Shown here: positions 58,345 through 64,000 of the stretch, piece by piece
How the letters are laid out: each line of letters starts with the position of its first letter
Position numbering within the stretch: position 1 is the first letter of the stretch
Assembly (NCBI RefSeq): GCF_031755915.1
Contig: NC_083381.1
Location: forward strand, 4,476,501 to 4,540,500
Reading direction: 5' to 3'
DNA: 64,000 nucleotides
From: Ziziphus jujuba
Lineage: Eukaryota; Streptophyta; Magnoliopsida; Rosales; Rhamnaceae
Notes under the pieces: generated by a model
Told to the model about the DNA's origin: nothing
The model's database searches: none
What the model saw: the letters and a program-made list of their open reading frames with translations, nothing else
Position numbers and translations under genes: made by a program

Positions 58345-58628
58345 TATTTGTAATAACTGACGATCTATCACACCTGTTTGTAGGAGTTGTGGATTCAATT
58401 CTCAGTAGCTCACTAAACGCCTTGGTGTGGACCCCACATGCCACCATACACTGTTGGGGAGGGATATTGGGGCAATCGTGCGGTGATGGGCTGGACAGTA
58501 CATGGACTCCTTCACAGATTGCTTAAGCCATGGCTACTAATGGCCCATGGTCCCCAAGTCTCCTAGGGCGATTATACCCATTAGGAGGCTCATTTTATTT
58601 TATAGCCAAAAAAAAAAAAAAAAAAAAA
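58345..58628 (+). mobile_element. tRNA-derived SINE with poly-A tail
   Basis: This is an island of about 50% G+C in A+T-rich DNA. It starts with a tRNA-like head containing a pol III B box (GTGGATTCAATTCTC, about 58388-58402) and a weak A box near 58350. A body follows (CCACCATACACTG, GGGGCAATCGTGCGG), then an A21 tail (58608-58628). These are the features of plant SINEs, which rely on LINE enzymes to move. It is not a functional tRNA because no cloverleaf or anticodon arm can be drawn with confidence. Confidence 0.7.
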
Positions 58629-59090
58629 TCAGCTAGCCTATAATATAAACCAATTCTTTAGATTTATGACTTTTGTGTATCTAATAAACTTAAAATATCT
58701 ATTGAGATCATTCCAAAATGTATAAATATGTAATCATGTGTTTATATAACTAACATTAACTGAACTAGCCTATAAATATAAAATTATGACATGACTTCTA
58801 TAATGTTTTAAACTAAAATATCATTAGATCTTAATTAATTTATAGCAAATAATTCTTACTCGTAAGCTATAATTACACATGTAATCATGTGCTTATATAA
58901 CTAACTCAACTAACATATAAATATAAAATTAATTTCTAACTTTTATGACTTTTGTATGTCTTATGAACTCAAATTATCTATCGAGATCATTCCAAAGTTT
59001 ATAAGCATGTAATACAAAACATAAGAATTCAAACTATCTATCAAAATTGCTTTCAATGTTTATAAACATACAAAATGAGAGAAATCTTTT
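58629..59090. repeat. Imperfect tandem A+T-rich repeat, about 280 bp period
   Basis: GACTTTTGTGTATCTAATAA ... TCTATTGAGATCATTCCAAA (58668) recurs as GACTTTTGTATGTCTTATGA ... TCTATCGAGATCATTCCAAA (58948), and a third partial, weaker copy starts at about 59020. ATATAACTAAC and CTATAAATATAAAATTA also repeat. Confidence 0.65.
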
Positions 59091-59117
59091 ACTAATTAAT
59101 TACTTGTATTTTTATTG

Positions 59118-60989
59118 GGGTGGCTGTGCGGTGAGGAAAGGAGCAATGGTTGAATCTTTAGAGAAATCTTTCAACACTGCAAAATGAGATATTGCTGACA
59201 AGGAAGCTGCTAGGATGTTTTATGCCAGGGCATTACTTTTCAATTTTGCAAAGTCTTCCTATTTTAGGCAATACTCAAAGACATAAGCAAATAACAATTT
59301 AGCAGGTTATACTCCTCCTACTTATAACGGATTGAGGATAATTTTTGCTTGCACAAGAGAAAGAACATATTAACAGAAAACTTCAACCAATTAGAGATTC
59401 ATGGAGGAAGAAGGGAATGGATGGTCGGATAAGCAAAGAAGACCTCTTATCAATATGATGACTGCATCTTCTAGTGGAGCAATGTTTATCAAATCAATTG
59501 ATGTTAGTGGCAATATAAAAGACAAGGACTATGTAGCTTCTTGATTTCTATAGGTGGTCAATCAGATTGGAGATGCTAATATTGTTCAAATAATTACTGA
59601 CAACGCAAGCAATTTCAAGTAAGCAAAATTAAACATTGAATCCATATATCCTTACATCTTTTGGACTCCCTGCATGATACATAGCTTGAATTTGGCTTAA
59701 AAAATATACGTGATTCGTCTGAAAGATCACATCAATACACCCAATGTTAATGGATTGCATATTTAGTGTCTAATGTGCAAACAATTCATAATTTTGTTGT
59801 CAATCATAGTATGGCATTATATATATACAACAAGTATTATAAGTTAAGTTTGTTAACGATTGTTGATACTAGGTTTGCATCAAGTATTTTGATGAGTAGA
59901 CGTCTAAAAGAAGTGAAGATGGCATTAGAAAAAATGATGATGGTTTCTAAATGGAAATCACATAGGGAGTTGGAAGTAAAGCACAAGAAGTAAAAAAATG
60001 CATTGTTAATTATCAGTGGTAGGATAGATTAGACTATTTTTGTTCTTTTACTGAACCTACACTTGATATGTTGCGGGTTACTAATATTGATACTCCTGTT
60101 TTGCATTTGATTTATGATATGTGGGACAGTATGATTGAAAGAGTGAAAAAGATTATACTTGCACACGAAGGGAAAGATTTATTTGGTGGTAGTTCAGTTT
60201 CTTTTTTAATGTTGTTCATGAAATTTTGGAAAGTAGATGGAACAAAAGTAACACCCTTTTAAATTGTATGGCACAATCTTTGGTGCCAAAATATTATTGT
60301 GATTCTTGGCTTCAAAGTGGAAATAATGGAATTATAAGGATAGCACCACATGAGGATCAAGAGGTGTCTACCAATAGAAGCAAATGCTTCAAGAGACTGT
60401 TTCAAAATTCAAATGATTTGAGGAAAGTTTATACTGAATTTGGAGATTTCTCAAGTGGATCTAATTATTTCAATCAGGGATATGTTATTGAAGTGGAAAT
60501 ATTTAAGGAACCATTGTCATGGTGGATTAATCATGGTGATTCTATACCATTATTGCAAGCTTTAACCTTCAAATTGCTTTCGCTGCGAGTATCTTCATCT
60601 TACTTTGAGAGAAACTGGAGTACTTACTCCACATACAAAGTATTAAAAGAGCTGACGACTTGTTTTATCCATTGTAATCTTCACCTAATAATGAGGAAAC
60701 TAGGTTGGGTCAACAAAATACTAGAACTTATGTAATTTTTTTAAATCTTTTTTTTTTGTCATTATATATATATTTTTTTATGTAGAACTTAAAGAATAAC
60801 AAAAACTATTTTAACTATTTTTTTAATCATCAATCTAACCATTAATGAGTTTAATTTTTTATACATTACATCATTTATATAGGTGGAGATAAAGCTGATT
60901 TGGATAGACATGCCACTATTGAGCTTACAGAACTTCTAGTTAATGAACCTGAGTTGGAGATTATGACATTGAGTGATGATAATGAGTAA
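59118..60989 (+). pseudogene. Decayed DUF659-type hAT transposase
   Basis: Homology to plant DUF659/hAT-dimerisation transposases is visible in order across three frames. Stretches include KEAARMFYARALLFNFAKSS, GYTPPTYNGLR, RDSWRKKGMDGRIS, TRFASSILMSRRLKEVKMAL (frame 59766-59993), LVPKYYCDSWL, PHEDQEVSTNRSKCFKRLF, PLSWWINHGDSIPLLQALTF and FERNWSTYSTYK (frame 60226-60735), and a last exon ending LTELLVNEPELEIMTLSDDN and a stop at 60987-60989. Several in-frame stops interrupt the 5' half, and the N-terminal BED zinc fingers are missing. TIRs were not identified. Confidence 0.85.
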
Positions 60990-62195
60990 AGCAAAGAGAG
61001 GAATTGATAGGAATATGTGTACATGTAACTTTTGCACTTTATTTAAGAACTCAAGAGTCTTTGTAACTTTTTTTTTTTATTGGTTTAATTGATTAAATTA
61101 TGTTATATAATGAATTCTAGTCTTTATTAAACGTCAATATGCATTAGATTTTTTTTTGTTTAATTAAATGGGACTTCGATATGCATTACAAGCTTTCTAT
61201 TTATTATTATGTAGTTAATTTTTGTCCATAGATATAAAGATATAAAATTTCTTTATTTTTGTCAAACGTGCCCCACACCCGTATTCAAATTTTGGATATT
61301 TATTCTAAATTTTGAGAATTGGCAAATCCGACTCTTAGATGTGTACCCATATTCGATACCTACACACGAGTTCGAGCAACATTAACTCTATTTATGGTTT
61401 ATTGTACTTGTATTGCATTTAAAAAAAATTGTATTTTAAGTTAATGTGTTGTGGTAATTGTAAGTATATATCAAAGGATAATGCTCATTTTTACTAATTA
61501 ATTAGCTGTATTTTTATTTCCTAACTAATAAAATTTTCATTACCGTCAAGATTTGCTTAAGATTCCCCCCCCCCCCCCCCTCCCCCCTTCTTCCGCTGAG
61601 AAAAGGGGCTTCACTAAGAACCAAAAGGGGCACAGAAAACTTGATTCAAGAGGAGGTATAAGGACTCTACTCTTGAATCTTACAATCCCCCCAAAAAATA
61701 AATAAATAAATAGAAGAAGAAGAAGAAGCCGGTATCTGTACTCAAGCATCCACAAATAAAGTACTATAATGTAACTCATTAAACTATAACATTTTTTGTA
61801 ATTTACCTCTTAAACTTTTGAAAATCTCATATTACTTCCCTGAATTATTGATATTTTGTCACTTTAGTCCAACTCTTTTGTTTTCTTTAATAAATTTGAC
61901 AAAATTTAAAATGTTATAAATAGCATAGAATAGTTTTTTCAATGAAGTTACATTACTTATGTATATGCTTAATTTCACAAAATTCATTATTGAAAAATGC
62001 ATTGAAATAAAAATGACAAAACAGGTAAATATATCAGGAGCCATGTAGCACTTAGTTTGCGAGATAAAATGTAAAATGTGTACTAGTTCAGAAAAACAAA
62101 GTATGTGTTATATTAACAATTATATTTATATATACATATATATATATATATAATTAAAAAATTAAAAAAAAATAATAATCCTTAAACTCAAGATC
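60990..62195. other. Gene-free stretch with a poly-C tract
   Basis: A run of 16 C followed by T and 6 C lies at 61565-61587. (TA)n lies near 62137. A short - strand frame at 61546-61779 is driven by the poly-C tract and is not credible. No gene is seen. Confidence 0.6.
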
Positions 62196-62205
62196 TAAAC
62201 GAGCT

Positions 62206-62269
62206 TGGGCCGCGCTTATTGGGTAGAGGGCTACGTGGCTTTAAAGATATGGCTAGAACTTTGGGCCCA
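62206..62269. promoter_or_regulatory. Two Site II (TGGGCC) motifs
   Basis: TGGGCC at 62206-62211 and the palindrome TGGGCCCA at 62262-62269 lie about 300 bases before the likely first exon at 62562. This spacing and motif type are common in promoters of plant housekeeping and translation-related genes. Confidence 0.45.
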
Positions 62270-62561
62270 AGTTTAAACCATCTATCTAATAAATTTAATA
62301 TTTTTTTTTTCGAAGAAATAAATTTTTAAGAAAATAAACAAAAGAAATATTATTAAAAATCGTAAAAAAAAAATGTATAAGTACATAAAATTTAATTATA
62401 AAATAAGATATGAATCTAAATATATCTAATTATAAATTTTGTGGGTAAAAATAAAATAAAATTACATTAGTAATAAAAGTAATAGTAATAGCCAAAAATC
62501 ACAGGCTTATTAAAACCGTAAAAAGACCCATTAAAATCCAAACCCACTTTTTATCAAACCC

Positions 62562-64000
62562 ACCAGCAAATGCACACAGAAAGAGCGAGCAGCGCAGCCA
62601 AGCTAAAGCCACCGACCTGCCGCTGATCTCTCCGGCAGCCCAAACCCAAAATCTTAGTCAGGTCAGTTTGTTCTTCCAAGTTCTCTCAAATCCTTGTCTA
62701 GGGTTTGGTTTTTACTTTGTTTTTTTCCCCAATAGGTTTTCAATTATCAAGTGGGTATTTGAATTTGCTAGGTTCAAACCCTCTATATTTTGATTTGTTT
62801 GATTGCTCTGTATTGGAATCCGTTATTAATGGAATTCGTTAGATTGAAATTCAATTGCTGGTCTTTGTGGATATTTGATAGGAAAGGAGAAACAAAAAAA
62901 AAATGATCTTTGATGTTGTTGTCGCCCATGGATACTTGTATTTATTTTGGGAAACTTTCGGAATTTAGGGTTCTAGTGATTAAGTTGATTTCAGAATTTT
63001 TTTATTTTTTTATTTTTTTATTTTATCAAGAATCAAGTGGTTTTTCCCCTTTTTTTCTTCATTTGTTCTGTGCGTGATTTGAACTTCTTGTTTGGGTTTG
63101 TTTTAGTTTTGCTCTTCCCAGTTGTTGAGCTATAAAATGTGTATGTGAATTTGGATACTTTTTAAGTTTAACCACTATTGAATTTGTTTTGGTCATATTG
63201 GAATTTAAATTTGAAAGGAAAATAGAAAGAGATTAAGGATTTCGATACAAGTTGAATTCCTGCTTGCTATGTTCGTGGTTGGACGGATTGTTTTTTGAGT
63301 TCTTTGTATTGTTGTATTGAATAAGGTTTGAAAAAATTGGTAATTGCGTGGTTGAATTTTTAAGTTGCCATTAACTTAGAGTCCCCTGCTTTAAATTAAA
63401 AAAAGAAAAAAAAAGGAAAAAAAGGAAAAAAAAAGAAGAAGAAAAAAAGGGAAAAAGGGAAAAAAAAAAAAAAAAAAGTACTTTAGTTACGACCACAATT
63501 GTCGCTTGTTTTGAAAAAGAAAAAGAAAAAAAAAAAAAGTACTTTAGTTACGACTGCAATTGTTGCTTGTTAGAGAGACAAATGAGGTCTAATTTGGATA
63601 TGATTTGGCCATGAGTGAGACACATTAGTATTGCTTAAAAGAAATGATAGGAATAAGGTATTAAGTGCAATCCAATCCATTTTAGGATGAGTTTATAGTG
63701 TACTAGTGAACACTGAGTGGATGAAGAGGGACTTTTGATGGCTATGTTTTCATATTGTTCATCTGCTACATTGATATGATACTGTTCAAACTTGCATGAA
63801 TTAATTTTTTAATCTCGTTAGGTAGTGCTGCGGTTCTTTTTTGTTTGTTTGTTGCTAATTATTCATTTTATATATGGAGGCGTTGGTTGATTTAAAATCC
63901 TTCTTTGTTTTGCTCACAATTATTCATTTCATATATTGGCGTTGATTTTTTCATTTGATTGATTGATCTCAGAATTTAATATTTTTAATCTTGTAAAGTC
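62562..64000 (+). other. Probable 5' UTR exon and first intron of a gene leaving the window
   Basis: A G+C-richer block (about 62562-62661) ends TTAGTCAG/GTCAGTTTG, a good donor. It is followed by a T-rich, intron-like sequence to the window end with no long frame. A TAGGGTTT telo-box lies at 62699-62706, which together with the Site II motifs suggests a growth- or translation-linked gene. The coding part is not in the window, so the product is unknown. The intron contains an A/G-rich tract (63395-63540) with a duplicated segment AAAGTACTTTAGTTACGAC (at about 63474 and 63534). Confidence 0.45.

Noticed and set aside
58345..58628. Functional tRNA gene
   Set aside because: Only the B box region is tRNA-like; no acceptor or anticodon stems can be formed and the unit ends in a long A tail, so it is a SINE.
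61546..61779. Minus-strand 77-codon frame with a poly-Gly stretch
   Set aside because: The glycines come from the poly-C homopolymer and no family is recognisable.
62697..62710. Interstitial telomere repeat (CTAGGGTTTGG)
   Set aside because: There is a single TAGGGTTT unit and no array, so it is better read as a telo-box promoter motif.

Overview
The window is nuclear DNA of a eudicot plant. The evidence is a very A+T-rich background full of (TA)n, (CT)n and (ATT)n runs, GT-AG introns, plant-specific gene families (HMGB6-type protein, DYW-class PPR protein, plant LRR protein, DUF6817-type protein) and plant transposon families. I cannot name the species from the sequence alone. Gene density is low: four intact protein genes, one probable gene start at the right edge, two broken host-gene copies, and a large amount of repeat-derived DNA.

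Left part (1-4.9 kb): an eight-exon HMGB6-like gene on + and an intronless secreted LRR protein gene on -, arranged tail to tail. From memory, the closest Arabidopsis relatives of both lie close together on chromosome 5 (At5g23420 and At5g23400), so the pair looks like conserved microsynteny. From 4.9 to 21.5 kb I see no gene. This stretch holds tandem duplications, minisatellite-like repeats, short palindromic MITE candidates set inside (TA)n runs, and a pure 36-G tract.

Middle (21.5-28.5 kb): a 975-codon intronless DYW-class PPR gene with a (CT)n-containing leader. It is followed directly by a 5'-truncated but intron-containing pseudogene of the FyPP/PP6-type phosphatase catalytic subunit. 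From 30.4 to 34.2 kb lies a PIF/Harbinger element with TAA target duplications. It keeps only the transposase C-terminus and carries the first two exons of a BGLU11-like beta-glucosidase in opposite orientation (a Pack-type capture). A 958-bp hAT MITE with a perfect 8-bp target duplication sits inside the captured intron. A DUF6817/TPR protein gene follows on - (35.8-37.1 kb).

Right part (37-62 kb) is a transposon graveyard: a long inverted repeat able to form a hairpin RNA (39.5-41.0 kb), an 801-bp hAT-like MITE (41.5 kb), a gene-free block that may be a long LTR on - (42.3-46.15 kb), a decayed RICESLEEPER-type hAT (46.7-48.7 kb) cut off by an (ATT)/(GTT) minisatellite, a decayed L1-type LINE with a nested MITE (51.9-56.5 kb), a tRNA-derived SINE (58.3 kb), and a decayed DUF659-type hAT transposase (59.1-61.0 kb). 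At 62.5-64 kb, Site II promoter motifs, a G+C-richer leader and a splice donor suggest the start of a further + strand gene that runs off the window.

I found no operon-like or otherwise unknown multi-gene system. The most unusual object is the Pack-PIF/Harbinger element.
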